This document shows, one piece after another, positions 1 through 10,800 of a DNA stretch of 64,000 nt. The notes below the pieces were generated by a model. The model was not told where the DNA came from and made no database searches. It was given only the letters and a program-made list of their open reading frames with translations. The DNA lies in NCBI GenBank assembly GCA_029990175.1, contig JARKIP010000033.1, positions 17,033,001-17,097,000 of the forward strand, read 5' to 3'. The stretch's first letter is position 1; the number at the start of each line of letters is the position of its first letter. Source of the DNA: Petunia secreta. Taxonomy: Eukaryota > Streptophyta > Magnoliopsida > Solanales > Solanaceae. A program made the position numbers and the translations under genes.

Positions 1-259
1 AAGCTCAATCCTAGGTTTCCATCTCTTGAATTAATATATTTCTTACTACTTTGCTATTTAATTTATTGTTAATTAGTTGTTACATTGAAACCGTCATAAA
101 AATATAAACTTTCGAAGTTAATTTATCAGATAAGTTAGTTAGATTACCAACTAGATTTTCGAGTGTTCTCTGTGGGATTCAACCTTGGGACTTTAAGTAC
201 CGAGCTATATTTGCCGCGACCGCTTAGTCCCTTTTATAGGGCATAATTAGGCGTGACCA
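1..259 (+). mobile_element. 3' end of a gypsy LTR, cut by the window edge
   Basis: This stretch matches, in reverse complement, the first ~260 bases of the LTRs at 57475 and 61306. The shared block runs through the phrase about a cell-free landmark GCGACCGCTTAGTCCC and ends in GGCGTGACCA, against GGCGTGATCA in the intact copies. By eye it is roughly 85-90% alike, so it is an older relative of the same family lying in the opposite orientation. The start of the LTR lies outside the window. Confidence 0.75.
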
Positions 260-405
260 AATTTTTAAGTACCTGGGAGTCTTCTTACTTGTATAAATAA
301 TCCTCTTTGGTTTTTCTTTATGCATTGGTTCTTTTTTAAAGGAGGCAATTTGAACCGGGTGTAGGTATATTTTTTTTAAGGATTAAAGTGTAGTAACTAA
401 ATGAG
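260..405 (+). other. Internal remnant after the LTR, with a degenerate primer-binding site
   Basis: Just after the LTR end the sequence reads AATTTTTAAGTACCTGGGAG. The intact family has AATTTTGGCGCCGTTGCC at this place, a site complementary to the 3' end of tRNA-Asp. The match is only partial, so the primer-binding site looks eroded or partly deleted. No ORF is seen. The block continues at 1675 beyond the inserted solo LTR. Confidence 0.4.
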
Positions 406-1669
406 TGTCGCTCCCAAATGCACATGCAAGTATACGTGGTCGACGAGTAATAAAATGATAAGTTGAGTATCGTTCTCACGAGGATTATTGTTCAGACTGA
501 ATCCTAGCAAAGAATTTCCTAAAAACTATTCAGGGATCTTTTTCGATGATTGTAGATTTCACTAACTAAATAGACAATAATTAAAAGCAAGTAATTGAGA
601 TTAAGTAATAGAGAAAATAGGTTGTTATCAATAAAAGGAAAACGGTCCAGGGTCAGAGCTACGAACAATCCAGTTGAGTTTTCCAGTTGATTCTACTTCT
701 CAATTTCCTAGATTGCTAACTAACAAGTTAATTATATTCGTGAAAAACCTGTCGATTCTTCACAAGTCTATGCAAGCTACTGTAACGCCTATATTTCTAT
801 GGAATTAAATCACATGCATGCATTAAAGAACTCTGTATTCAGCTAAGCAAAACGAATAGGTATATGTCTATCCTACCCGCAAATCGATTCCCTGATGCCC
901 AGGTTCACAATCAAGCCCTATTTTTTCTTATGTGCATTCACAAGTTCCCTCTGTCGAGTTCAACTTGTAAATCGTAGATAGTGTTCAATTATCAGGCCTC
1001 AATAACCAAACAATTAGGCTCAGGAAAGATAAACAATCCGTTATGGTAAATCAATAGGTAGAAATCAACTTTCAAACATCAACCTTCATATAATTGCTCT
1101 AACCCTAGAACGATATGTTTAGCTATGCATATTTATAATAACAACACAAGAATTCATGGAAGAAATATGAAAGATTATAATAGATGATGTAAAGGAATTA
1201 AAACCTTGGTTCAATGTGTTAGGAACTCACAACTTCCTCTAGAAATTCGACCTCCTCCTAAAAACGAAAATTAATACTATTTATAATGTTTACAAAGTCT
1301 TCCCATAAGTTAATCCAAACTCTAAACTAAGTTGGGAAAATTGGGGTCGCAGAACTAAAAGCCACAGGGTAAGCCTCGCGTGTCTCATGGCTTTTGGAAG
1401 TCGTGCGCCACAGCCCATGCGTCGCATGGCTTATGGCTTTTGGAAGTCTGAAGCTATGACAGATCCATAGCTTGCCTTCTAATGTCATATCCCACAATTA
1501 GCTAAGTTCATCAATTCTTGCTTGATTTTATCCATCTTCACTCCGTTTGCACTCGTATTCATCCAAATCATTCCTAAAATCACAAACACAATAAGTGAGC
1601 GCAACAATCACAATTATTTTGTGCAATGAGCGAATAACGTATCAAAATGTGAGGAAATATTAAACATCA
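406..1669. mobile_element. Solo LTR (1264 bp) with 5-bp target-site duplication
   Basis: The block begins TGTCGCTCCC and ends TTAAACATCA, giving the TG...CA ends of an LTR. It is flanked by ATGAG at 401-405 and again at 1670-1674, a perfect 5-bp target-site duplication. There is no internal domain, second LTR, primer-binding site or polypurine tract, so it is best read as a solo LTR left by recombination between two LTRs. It contains no convincing ORF. The orientation is unsettled. Confidence 0.85.
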
Positions 1670-1674
1670 ATGAG

Positions 1675-1993
1675 ATAGTCTTGGGTTCACTTTGACTAGT
1701 TTTATATAGATACTTGATTTGGGGTATGTGGACTTCATGCATGTATTCTGCCAGGATCTATTTTGCCTAGAGAAACATTGAGAGTATTATCTGAAGCCTA
1801 TGATCATGATGTTGACTCTAGACTTGCTTGAGAGATTGCTTATGTTTACTTTGTTTAATAGCGCGAATTGAGCCGTTTTGAGTAGGTTATGTGCCCTGTG
1901 TGAGTGAGGATTTTATTTTTTTTTCATATTTCATACTTGATGTCTAGAACTCGCCCGGTGTGTGTTCAAAGCGAAACAAGATATTTGCTCGGT
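1675..1993. other. Unassigned remnant between solo LTR and next LTR
   Basis: No ORF or terminal repeat is seen. It is probably the continuation of the retroelement interior that starts at 260, because the solo LTR with its duplicated target separates the two. This is an inference from position only. Confidence 0.3.
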
Positions 1994-4150
1994 TGTCGAC
2001 ACCCAATTTTGCCCCTCCTTTTTCTAAAATTGGCTATAATTTAACTTAAAGGTGCAATTTGACTACTTGTGCAAATGTGCATTAGAAATCGTGCATTTAC
2101 GTGCATTATCCCCTACTTATATATTACATGCTTATATGTGGCTATATTACATAATTTTTTCATTATTTAGGCTATTTGTCAAATTGTGACTGTTTGCGCA
2201 AATTTAATACATTCATAATATATCATATAATTGTATCATTTATGTTACATATCAAATTTGTATCAATTTGTGATTATTTGTGCAAATTAATAATTATTTG
2301 TGATTATCTATATTTAAATAACTCTATTTGAGTATTATTTAATAATTATTTATGCATTTTATACAATATGTATATCTATATTTTTTTGCACCTTTAATGA
2401 TGAACATTGGCCAATTAAAAAAAATGTCCAAATTTCTTTTTATTATTAATTCTTCCATATTTCAAAATTTCTATCAAAATTCTTCATTTATTTATATTTA
2501 TCTTGTTTATTAAATTACATTTTTTCCTTTCAAACCTAGACGAGTGTTCGTCTAGGTGCGTTCATAATTACATTGAAATTTTATTTTCCTCTTATTTTAT
2601 TTTGAAATAATCTTTTGTTTTAAATCCCAAATCTTCTTCCTAATTCTAGGTTGAATCTGGACTAAATGTAGTCTAGATACATCCCCCACTCAAATCTCCC
2701 TCCTAATTTCTCCTATCCCTCTAATTGAGAAAAATCACTAAATCCCTAAAATCCTGCCCCAATCTTCATAATTGATTTTTCCTCAAAATCCCACCATTAT
2801 TTCCCCAATTTTCCCAACGTCTATTTCCCATTTAGACATTACATATACTGAACATCATCATCAATACAAGGAACAAGAGTACAGTACATTACACACTATC
2901 AGCATACAGACACAGACAATGGCACACGCTGATCCCACTCGATTTTCCCTTTATGGTCATCTTCCCCACATACTCTCCTTCCCAAAAATACAGATACAAT
3001 CATCACCCATACACACGCATACATTCCGAGGATCTCTTCGTTTTTCTTTAAACAGTGAACATATAAACACAGGCATGGAGACACTCCTTTGTCTTCTTCA
3101 ATGTCTTTCTCCCCAAAAACACATACTTCCCCCATCAACAATTATTCACACGGCAGACCCTATTTCTGATCTCTTTGTCTTCTTCCCCGCTTTTCTCCTT
3201 TCTCCACACTCCAAAACACACAGTACACACCCCAAAGTCTTCTCCCCCATACACATATACATACCATCGCATATACACAAAAGGGACACAGATCATATAC
3301 GTACAAAAACATTGGGTCTTCTTTCTCTTCTTTACACATACACAAAAGCCATCTGAAACAAAGTATATACACAACATTATCTTCTCCGTTATACACCCAT
3401 CACCCCACCACTGATATACAAAATCACAAAACACTTCACAGTACAATACCCACACGAACCCATCACCCTCACATCACAAAAAATCAGACGGTACAGTACA
3501 CAAAACCAAGCATCACCATCCAATATTACACACACACACCGATGCTATTGACACCATACATACAAAAAACAAACACCCACCAACACGCCACGATACAAAA
3601 GAATCATAGGAAGATTGGGGTCTGGGACAAAATACAGATCGAACCAGTGGGGGAGAAACGGGGAAGGGTGAGATTTAAAAGGAAAATCGAAACAGGGGAA
3701 TGACATCAGTGGCGGTCGGAGATGTCACCACCTCGAAACCACCATCAGAATCACCTCCCTCGACCACCTTCTTTAATACTCATCCGCCGCACAAACACAC
3801 GCACACACCCACCAAAAACGAATCTCGCTACTGCCGTCAAAGCGCCATCATCGGTGGACCTTGGTTACTGTCTTTTTTCTTCGACTTAATCAAAAGGGAA
3901 AGGGGGTAGGGGTTTGCAGTGGCGCCGCCAAGGCTGGCAGTCGCTCCCCCTCTCCTCCGCCCTTTGCTTCCCTGTCATCTGTGGGTGTCCTACTCCCGTT
4001 CACTTGTCTTTTATTTCGTCATACATGCTTCCTGACTCTTTATTGATGGTTCTTTGACTTTAGTGCAGAGACGATTTTTGTCCATTCGATGTGGATTTAA
4101 CTCATATGATATTTGATGTTGTTACAGTTGACTCATTCGGATATCGACCT
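1994..4150 (+). mobile_element. LTR-like region, probably Tat/Ogre-type gypsy
   Basis: The block opens TGTCGACACCCAATTTTGCC, a start I know from LTRs of the large Tat/Ogre gypsy elements of plants. It continues as AT-rich sequence, then an A/C-rich, ACACA-laden stretch (about 2820-3620) that yields long but compositionally biased frames on both strands. I regard those frames as non-coding. The right edge is uncertain: I see no clear CA end or primer-binding site, and the family may have been joined to the next remnant by deletion. Confidence 0.45.
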
Positions 4151-4188
4151 CACTAACAAATTGGTCCCGCGTGCAGATACTACGCTTA

Positions 4189-6660
4189 TTGATACGACCC
4201 GGAATCCAGTTAGGCCGTGTGGGCACCCGACATCCTCCCCTAGACCCGTCGAGCAAACCCTTACCAATTAAATTAGGAAAATAAATATAACAATTCATAA
4301 ATAAGGACAAGACTTTAAAAAAAAAAAAACACAGACATACTAATACCTCTAAGCTGTACAAAAGAAATTACAGCTAACTACCCAACATACTAGGTTTAGG
4401 GCTATCCAGACTAGACATCTAAGAGTACAAAAGAAGACAAATACCTCCTGATGGGAGCAAAATCCAATTGAAATAATAAACAATAAACTGGTGGCCATCC
4501 GGAATAAAAGTTGGCTCACCCTGACAGCTGAAATCGTCTTCGCTCCTTCACAACTTGGCGAACTCAATCCTGGAGCGAACCTGCCGAAACGAAATAGATA
4601 GAGAAGAAACAAAAAACAAACAAGGGTGAGTCAAAAGGACTCAATAAGTGGGCCAGACTAGCCACCTCAAAGAACATGATAGCTAGCAAAGGAAAAGAAA
4701 CAGATAAACCAAATTCCTCTTATTAATATTATAAAAAGGTAGAGCCATATAATAACCGAAAAGACGTATGAAACCATAAACTCAACCAGGAATACGAGCC
4801 AGAAAAATATCAACAAATAAGCAATGCACGTATAAGCAAAATGGTAGTTATGTACCACAAGTCTACACAATGGTATGAAATAAAATGAGATATGATGCAA
4901 AGGGTCACATGTGCCAAATGAATGGAGTGGAATCCTCCTGCCCTCAGTATGATGCAATGTAGCGGAATCCTCATGCTCCTAGGGCGGAATCCTCCTACCC
5001 TCAATATAATGCAATGCAGCAGAAACCTCCAGCTCCTGATATAATATGCAATGTAATGCATATGAATGCAATATGATGCAATAATAACCTTTCACCAGCG
5101 CGGGACTCTCACCGACAGCCGGGAAGTAGATGCAATATGGAGCAGAAACCTCCTGCTCCTGATATAATATGCAATGCAATGCATATGAATGCAATATGAT
5201 GCAATAATAACCTTTCACCATCGCGGGACTCTCACCGACAGCTAGGAAGTAGATGCCAACTCATAGCCAGAGTGTAATGCTCAGATCCTTAATGCAATAC
5301 CAACAACAGGACATAACATATAATATACAATTTAAATTCAAAGCTAAGGCGTAATGAGTACGCCTATCGGCAACTACACACGTAAGGAACACGTGGTAGA
5401 AAATCCACGAGGCCATGTGCCTCCAAAGAAATGGATACAAACACTTACCTTGTTACAGGGTTAGCACAGGTACTCAACAACCGCTTTATCCTTTGAATTT
5501 ATTGTCAAACGATCCCACTGTCTTCAATCAGCAGAAAAATATATCACATATGGCTAAAGGCTTCATTCCTCACATCTTAGGGCAATCCGGTTAGGAACCT
5601 GATACCCTATTCGCATACGCAATACGCAGGCCAGGCATATGTACTGGATTTAAGATCACATATCCAAACCCTAAAAAAATTACATTTATATGTTGCCGAT
5701 AACTCACTGAGTACGAATATATAATCATTTCCATTATCGGGGTCCAATTGACCCTTTAAACTATTTATTAAAATGATGTCTAATATCTAAATTTTTACCG
5801 TCAAAATATATTAAAACATACGTAATAAACTCAAATAATTAATTAACATCATTACCTGGATGTGTCTTGGTAAAAATTCTATCTTTTTCCGGCTCTTTTC
5901 TCATTTTCTTGCATTTTCTTTCTCGATGCGTTTCTGTTTCCTATTTCGTTCTTTTCCTTTAGCTATAAGATAAATGATAAGGAATATATATATTCCTAGC
6001 AGCCACCGCCTTATACCTTGTCCTTTCCTTTTCATTTTCTCTTTTCTTTTATTTTATTTTTTTTCGCAACGAAAATTAAAACGGAACTCTACGAAATTCG
6101 AAATAATCCCAAATTTCTCAAAGAAGTTATACAAAATATATGTAACGCACTTGCTAAGGCGGATCTGAAATCGGACTCCCGAAGCTCAATATGTAAATTA
6201 AATGGAAAAAGGTCAAATTATTTAATTTTTGGCATTTTAGCGAAAACTAGCCGAACAACCTCAAAATTCACTTTTGAAAATTTACAAAAGTAAAAAATAA
6301 TTATACAAACTTAATGGCGCTTTCGAATTTCGAATCGGAGCTCATTCGCCAAAACCGAGCTCAAAAATCTCTTTTTAATATTTATCGACAATAAAAATTG
6401 AAACCTTTTTCCGATGCCTACCAAACGAGGTCCGATTTAGCTGAAATTTTACAAATAAGTCCCAATGGACCTTACGAAGATTTTAAAATTATCGACACGC
6501 TAATCGGAGTCCTAACTTCTGAAACGACTGACCGAGGTCGTTTCATTCTCCTCCACTTCGACTCTCGTTCGTCCTCTAACGAGCCTAAGTTTAAAGAAAA
6601 ATTTACACAGATATCAAAAGAACTTGAACGACCTTCATAACATATTCTACGGACATTATC
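4189..6660 (+). mobile_element. Decayed LTR-like DNA, Tekay/Del-type gypsy
   Basis: The block starts TGATACGACCCGGAATCC, close to the TGTCACGACCC start of Tekay/Del LTRs, and an inverted partner GGGTCGTGACA occurs at about 7863-7873. In between lies AT-rich non-coding sequence with a tandem duplication (5032-5260). The stretch around 6496-6546 recurs at about 24776-24825, so part of it is a dispersed repeat. The frames here, including one at 6398-6640, show no recognisable domain. Confidence 0.45.
5032..5260. repeat. Tandem duplication with a 123-bp unit
   Basis: A unit starting GCTCCTGATATAATATGCAA at 5032 recurs at 5155. Both copies include the phrase GGGACTCTCACCGACAGC. They differ at only a few positions. 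Shorter relatives of the unit (GGAATCCTCCTGCCCTCA and similar) lie just upstream from about 4920, so the array probably grew by repeated local duplication inside the LTR-like DNA. Confidence 0.8.
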
Positions 6661-7410
6661 TCATGATTACATGATCAGAATTATAACACGTGCACCGAAC
6701 TCTTTGAATAAAACTTATTTTGATAATATGATAACACCATTGCCCAGCTTATTTTGACTAAACTGACACTTCCTCGATCACGAGAGGAGAGTTTTACTTT
6801 TTCGAAACAAAGATATACGAAACTCTGGATGGATTAACATGATTTAGCCGATAATCACCTTTCGATATACCTTTTGATATAGAACAGGTCGATGGAACTA
6901 AGAATTAGCTCACGCTTGATGCAATAGGGGGAGCTTTTGAAGTACGTTGTCATTACATAGTATAGAAGATTTGATGCAAGCTATATTATTTTTACGAACG
7001 CACTATGCAACATCTCAGTTGATGTTAGTGTTGTTCCGCAAGCTCCTTGTGGGAATGTAGTTACTCATATCCTAATGTATGTCAATGGTTCATCTGAACA
7101 GGGTCTATCATAGAAGGATAACGATCATGCAAATACTACTGAATAGTATGATGCAGACCATGAATGATCTTCAGACTGAACATCTACTTCAAGGTATTGT
7201 CTTTGAATTGGAAATATTATGACTTGAAAAAGTGAAAATAAAAGAGACATGTAGTTGGACCATGAGCTGAGGCAGAATACCAGCAACAAAGTTGATTACA
7301 TATGCACTTATAACGCTAAAGTAACTTCTCAAAGAGTTGAAGTGTGAAGGAGATATGTCAATGATGGATGGACGATAAGCTGCACTAGACCTTTAACTCT
7401 AAATTTTCAT
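6661..7410 (+). pseudogene. Degenerate gypsy interior upstream of the integrase fragment
   Basis: No frame stays open for more than a short distance. By position, ahead of an integrase zinc-finger fragment in the same orientation, this is expected to be decayed polymerase/RNase H sequence of the same Tekay/Del-like element. I could not align any catalytic motif, so the call rests on context. Confidence 0.3.
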
Positions 7411-7770
7411 GAAGTAAAACAGCGTCAGTATGAGGATCCAGTTCTAGTTGAATACAGACAGATAGCCAGAAGAAAACCGGAGTCACCATACAGGGTTACT
7501 ACTAACGGTGTTCTCATGTATAAAGATAGACTTTGTGTTCCTGATGTTGCAGATTTACGTGGACAGATTATGATAGAGGCACATTATTCCAAATACACTG
7601 TTTATCCAGGTTCGACTAAGATGTACCATGATCTTAAGCAAATTTATTGGTGGGACGGAATGAAGTGTGACATAGCAGAATTTGTGGCTCAGTGTTCTAA
7701 TTGCCAGCAAGTTAAAGTCGTGTCATCTTTTCAGACTTTATGCTTTCAGGAGATAGTTACGTATATATGA
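7411..7770 (+). pseudogene. Integrase zinc-binding fragment, chromovirus-type gypsy
   Basis: The translation contains RLCVPDVADLRGQI, then HYSKYTVYPGSTKMYHDLKQ, then YWWDGMKCDIAEFV and CSNCQQVK. This is the H-H-C-C zinc-binding module at the N-terminus of Ty3/gypsy integrases, which helps to position the viral-type DNA ends. The frame is open upstream to about 7411 with the usual lead-in (EDPVLVEYRQ). It breaks right after the CxxC pair, and no DDE core follows. It is therefore a fragment of a dead element. Confidence 0.85.
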
Positions 7771-7799
7771 TCAGGTTGCTAGCTTATCTCTATCATTAA

Positions 7800-7895
7800 T
7801 AGATTATTAGTGGGTTTAGCAATGATCGACACTCATTGTAGCTTTTTGTCGTGTCCCTAGGTTGGGTCGTGACAAAAGTGGTATCAATGCCTTAG
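7800..7895 (+). mobile_element. LTR 3' end followed by a degenerate tRNA-Met primer-binding site
   Basis: GGGTCGTGACA closes what looks like an LTR, and three or four bases later comes TGGTATCAATGCCTTAG. The usual plant primer site for initiator tRNA-Met is TGGTATCAGAGC, so this copy has a change within the match. An LTR end followed by a primer site belongs at the 5' end of an element, yet an integrase fragment lies just upstream. The region is thus a mosaic made by deletion or recombination. Confidence 0.55.
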
Positions 7896-8001
7896 AGATT
7901 TTGTATTACCATGCAGTATTTGGAGGAAGACTCCTCAACTTAAAGCACAAACTCATGCAGCTATTTGAATAGGAATAACCATCCCCGCGCAGTCTACTGG
8001 A

Positions 8002-8816
8002 CTACATCCATGCCAATTTAACCTTCCTATAAAAAGAAAACTCTGCGCCGGGGCCAAGTTGGGCCAAACATAGGTTGTAGGCCCGGCAGAAATCGTCAAT
8101 GACTCTATGCACGGGGAGGGAGAAACCGAGGGTGAAGGGGTAAGTGTAAGCAAATGAAAGCCCCTCGACGTTGTGGCATACTCGGCTTGTTGGGTCTGGA
8201 ATGATCACCTTCACCTCGGGTCCAAAGCGGCATTCCCTCCGAACCCGCTCAATATGAGCTTGAGTTATGCGGGTCGGCGTGGTGTTCACCGGGATGTTCC
8301 TATTTCTTTCCTCCTGGTCGGCTGTTTGGGCTTGTAACTTCAAGTCTTTACTATTGTCGAAGTGGGAAGGAATTATTTGGTGGGGCTCGATCTCTTGTTC
8401 AAGGGGAATCGACGGTCCCGAAGATCCCCCCCTCAGCGGCGTTACCGCCCTCGGTCTCACCCACGACATCATCGCCCTCGGCGTCGTCGCCCACACCATC
8501 GCCTCCATCGTCATCGCCTCTAAGGATGACGCCACTGAAATTTCCAACCAAGACGTCATCAAGCATGGCGTCATCTTCCCCGCCATCAACTTCCTCCTCC
8601 TCTGCTGCCAAATCACGCATGGCCCTGGCCTTACGGCATTTAAGACCTCCAACGCCGGAAGACACTTCACCACCCTCCACTGCTACCGTTGGGACCGCCG
8701 GTGCAGAGGCAACGACGTCGCCACTAGCAGTAGCTGTGGCCAAAGATGGAATTTGTACCCTCTCACCTGAATCACTGGAATCTTGCCTGGAGATTGTGGT
8801 AGATATGACGACAAGT
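8002..8816 (-). pseudogene. Antisense ORF (aORF) of a Tat-like element, exon-1 part
   Basis: The frame encodes EPHQIIPSHF, TQAHIERVRRECRFGPEVKV and then LSFAYTYPFTLGFSLPVHRV. The same order occurs in the copy at 31683-32730 (EPHQIIPSHF, EPEVKVVIPD, LSFAYTYPFTIGFSLP). In both elements the gene runs opposite to gag-pol and sits between integrase and the 3' LTR. Tat-lineage elements of plants are known to carry such extra antisense ORFs; their function is not established. The N-terminal part (to about 8816) is in another frame, so a frameshift lies near 8400-8450. The match to the other copy ends near 8035, where the element is cut. Confidence 0.75.
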
Positions 8817-8927
8817 TAAGATCGGAGATTTCTTGGAAATGTTAAGATTGAAGGAAGTTTGAAGGTCGTTTTTCTCTTTAACACTATTGCTCACAAGAAG
8901 TTAAAAGTGAGAAGAAGAATCTAATGG

Positions 8928-8941
8928 GGAAGTATTTATAG
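8928..8941 (-). promoter_or_regulatory. TATA-like box upstream of the antisense ORF
   Basis: On the minus strand the sequence reads CTATAAATACTTCC, about 115-125 bases upstream of the start region of the antisense ORF. The other copy has CCTATAAGTATTTCC at the matching place (31533-31546). Conservation in two diverged copies suggests that the antisense gene has its own promoter. Confidence 0.55.
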
Positions 8942-9186
8942 GTTTGGAAAAAACAAGTGGCAGGGGGTCATCATTGTAACTTTGGGAGAAGCAAAAGAAT
9001 ACGGCGTGACTGTTCGAAGGGCCAACTAGTAGGTGACGCGTGTCAGTGAGAAGTGACCTGAAGAGACGCACACCGTTGACAAAATTTCGAAATACTTGGA
9101 TAAGATTGAGCCACGTCACTTTCCCGCGAAACTTCACTCCACTCCTCGGCAACCTCAGTAAGTAACCGAGGAGTGGGGGGACTATC

Positions 9187-9739
9187 TGTATTGGATAAAA
9201 ATTGACCCGCGATGATTCGCCTCGGTCATGCAAATCTTCACGACCGAAAAAGTACCAACAAGTCAAGCGCCGAAGCGATTGGGCAAATCGCCGAGGCCAT
9301 TGCACCGAGGCCGCTACCGAAGGCGAGCCGCAAGCTGAGCTTCGGTAACGGCCACCTCGGTCAAACGGCAGGGCGTCACCACCGAGGCCACTTGTTCGCG
9401 CCTCGGTGAATCCCCCGGTTCAAGCGGCTCTGCAGCCCACTACTTTAACCCACTAACTACTCCATTCAATGTCCAGATCGTGGGAGATGCATCAGCTGAT
9501 GGTGGAGAACGTGGACAAGGCCTTCATGCCTATAAATAGTAGATCATTTTGTATCATAGGCATCTAGAAATTCATACTGAAACTCTGCCCAAATTTGTAC
9601 TCACAACTATATATTGAAGAACAATTCATTTTCTCGCGTCTATATCTTTTTCGTGTATTATTTCAACTTTGATACGAAGAATTGCTTATATTTGAATCCA
9701 AATTCGATTTGTACACCTAAACTGATTTAGGCCCATACA
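9187..9739 (+). mobile_element. 3' LTR of the truncated Tat-like element (553 bp)
   Basis: The LTR begins TGTATTGGATAAAAATTGAC right after the purine-rich GAGGAGTGGGGGGACTATC and ends TTTAGGCCCATACA. This matches, in reverse complement, the LTRs at 30813 and 41051 (TGTATTGGCCTAAA at one end, TTTTTACCCAATACA at the other). A TATA box (CCTATAAATAGT) sits at 9529-9540. Confidence 0.85.
9529..9540 (+). promoter_or_regulatory. LTR TATA box
   Basis: CCTATAAATAGT within the LTR at 9187-9739 is the expected core promoter for the retroelement transcript, about 200 bases before the LTR end. It is in sense with the LTR, whereas the antisense ORF has its own TATA-like box on the other strand. Confidence 0.6.
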
Positions 9740-10592
9740 GGAATAAAGCATAATCTGGTGACATATTGTGATTCTTAAACTCCATCCTTTTTGTATTTTA
9801 AATTTTCCATAGTTCATATACCTGAAAAATTGTTATAACCTTCCTTCTAAGAGCGAAAATGTATGGTATTTTCACTATGGCTTAGATGAGTTCCCTATGA
9901 GGACCTATTTTCCTAGCTACTTCCATTTTAGGATGATAGATATTTTTCTGTAGCGTTAACCTGGACAAAGATGTAAAAGCTTGCATTTGGTTCTTGAGTA
10001 ATTTCTTAAAGAGTTGAAGTCTGGTCAAACAAGATGATCGCTGAAACTTATTTCTTTTCCGATGTTTGTTGATAATGTCCTGCAAATGATGATCTACATT
10101 TTATTAGCCATGTGGTATGAACTAGAAAAGAAATTCTCGTATTTTGCTGGTCTTTCCCATTCATGCTTATGCGTTCTTCTTCAAATTGAATCCTAGTTGG
10201 GATATACTCTAATCTTTGTTTGTCTCAATTGCAGGTATGAGATGGCAGAGCTACTAAAGAGCGAAGAAAATACAAATCGGGAACTCAAGGTTCTTAAACC
10301 TTTGAAATCTTATGCTAGTTCGAACAAGCAAAGCTCACTTGCTGCTAAGATTATCAGGGGTCAAGCTTAATGAAAATGGATCAGCTACGGAATCACGAGA
10401 TGATGTGAAGGGTACAAAACCAATCGCTATTAAAAAAGAAACTGGAGGCAAAGGAGATAACAAATGGGTTTTCTAATGGATGTTAAGCTTCAGCTCTTTA
10501 TATGTATTCATGTATACATTCAATTTTGTGAAGTACTGCTATTACGCACCTTTTTGGAAATTTGTTTTATGAATTAATATAGTACATAATAT
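9740..10592 (+). other. Host-like intronic DNA with one exon fragment
   Basis: Between the Tat-like LTR and the CACTA end lies AT-rich sequence that resembles an intron: it ends in TTGTCTCAATTGCAG at about 10233 and is followed by a coding-looking exon. No other ORF is convincing. It may be the 3' end of a host gene broken by the neighbouring elements, or gene DNA carried by a transposon. Confidence 0.4.
10234..10483 (+). pseudogene. Unidentified 3'-terminal exon with a frameshift
   Basis: After the acceptor-like TTGCAG the frame reads YEMAELLKSEENTNRELKVL, then KSYASSNKQSSLAAKIIRG and a stop. If the frame is shifted at about 10360, the reading continues as KLNENGSATESRDDVKG, then KPIAIKKETGGKGDNKWVF and a stop near 10480. 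The continuous lysine- and glutamate-rich composition on both sides of the shift suggests an exon of a real gene that has lost or gained a base. I do not recognise the family. The stop before the shift could also be genuine. Confidence 0.45.
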
Positions 10593-10800
10593 CACTACAA
10601 AAAAACTGCCTGATAGCAGCAGTTTTATTGCAACTGTTGTAAAGAACCGCAGCAAAACATTCATGTTCCAGCAGTTTTATCGGCGGTTCCGCAAGTGTCG
10701 AAATTTAAATGAATTTAGAGCGGTTTGTCATATTTAGTAGCGGCTTTGTTGTATCAATTTACTTACGGCGGTTTTTTTAAAATACAACCGCGGTTTTTTA

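Larger units (their letters stand above)
7896..9739 (+). mobile_element. Truncated Tat-like gypsy element: antisense ORF and 3' LTR
   Basis: This piece is a plus-strand relative of the right-hand family at 30813-41610. It holds the antisense ORF, the polypurine tract GAGGAGTGGGGGGAC and an LTR that starts TGTATTGG. The 5' LTR, gag and pol are absent, and the left edge near 7896 abuts Tekay-like remnants. No target-site duplication can be tested because the left end is lost. Confidence 0.75.

Noticed and set aside
2772..3455. Long overlapping frames on both strands
   Set aside because: The region is A/C-rich with many ACACA words, which removes stop codons by composition. The proteins are low in complexity and lie inside LTR-like DNA.
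8267..8819. Plus-strand frames of 167 and 97 residues
   Set aside because: They are the reverse of the antisense ORF; the minus strand has the conserved protein blocks shared with the other copy.
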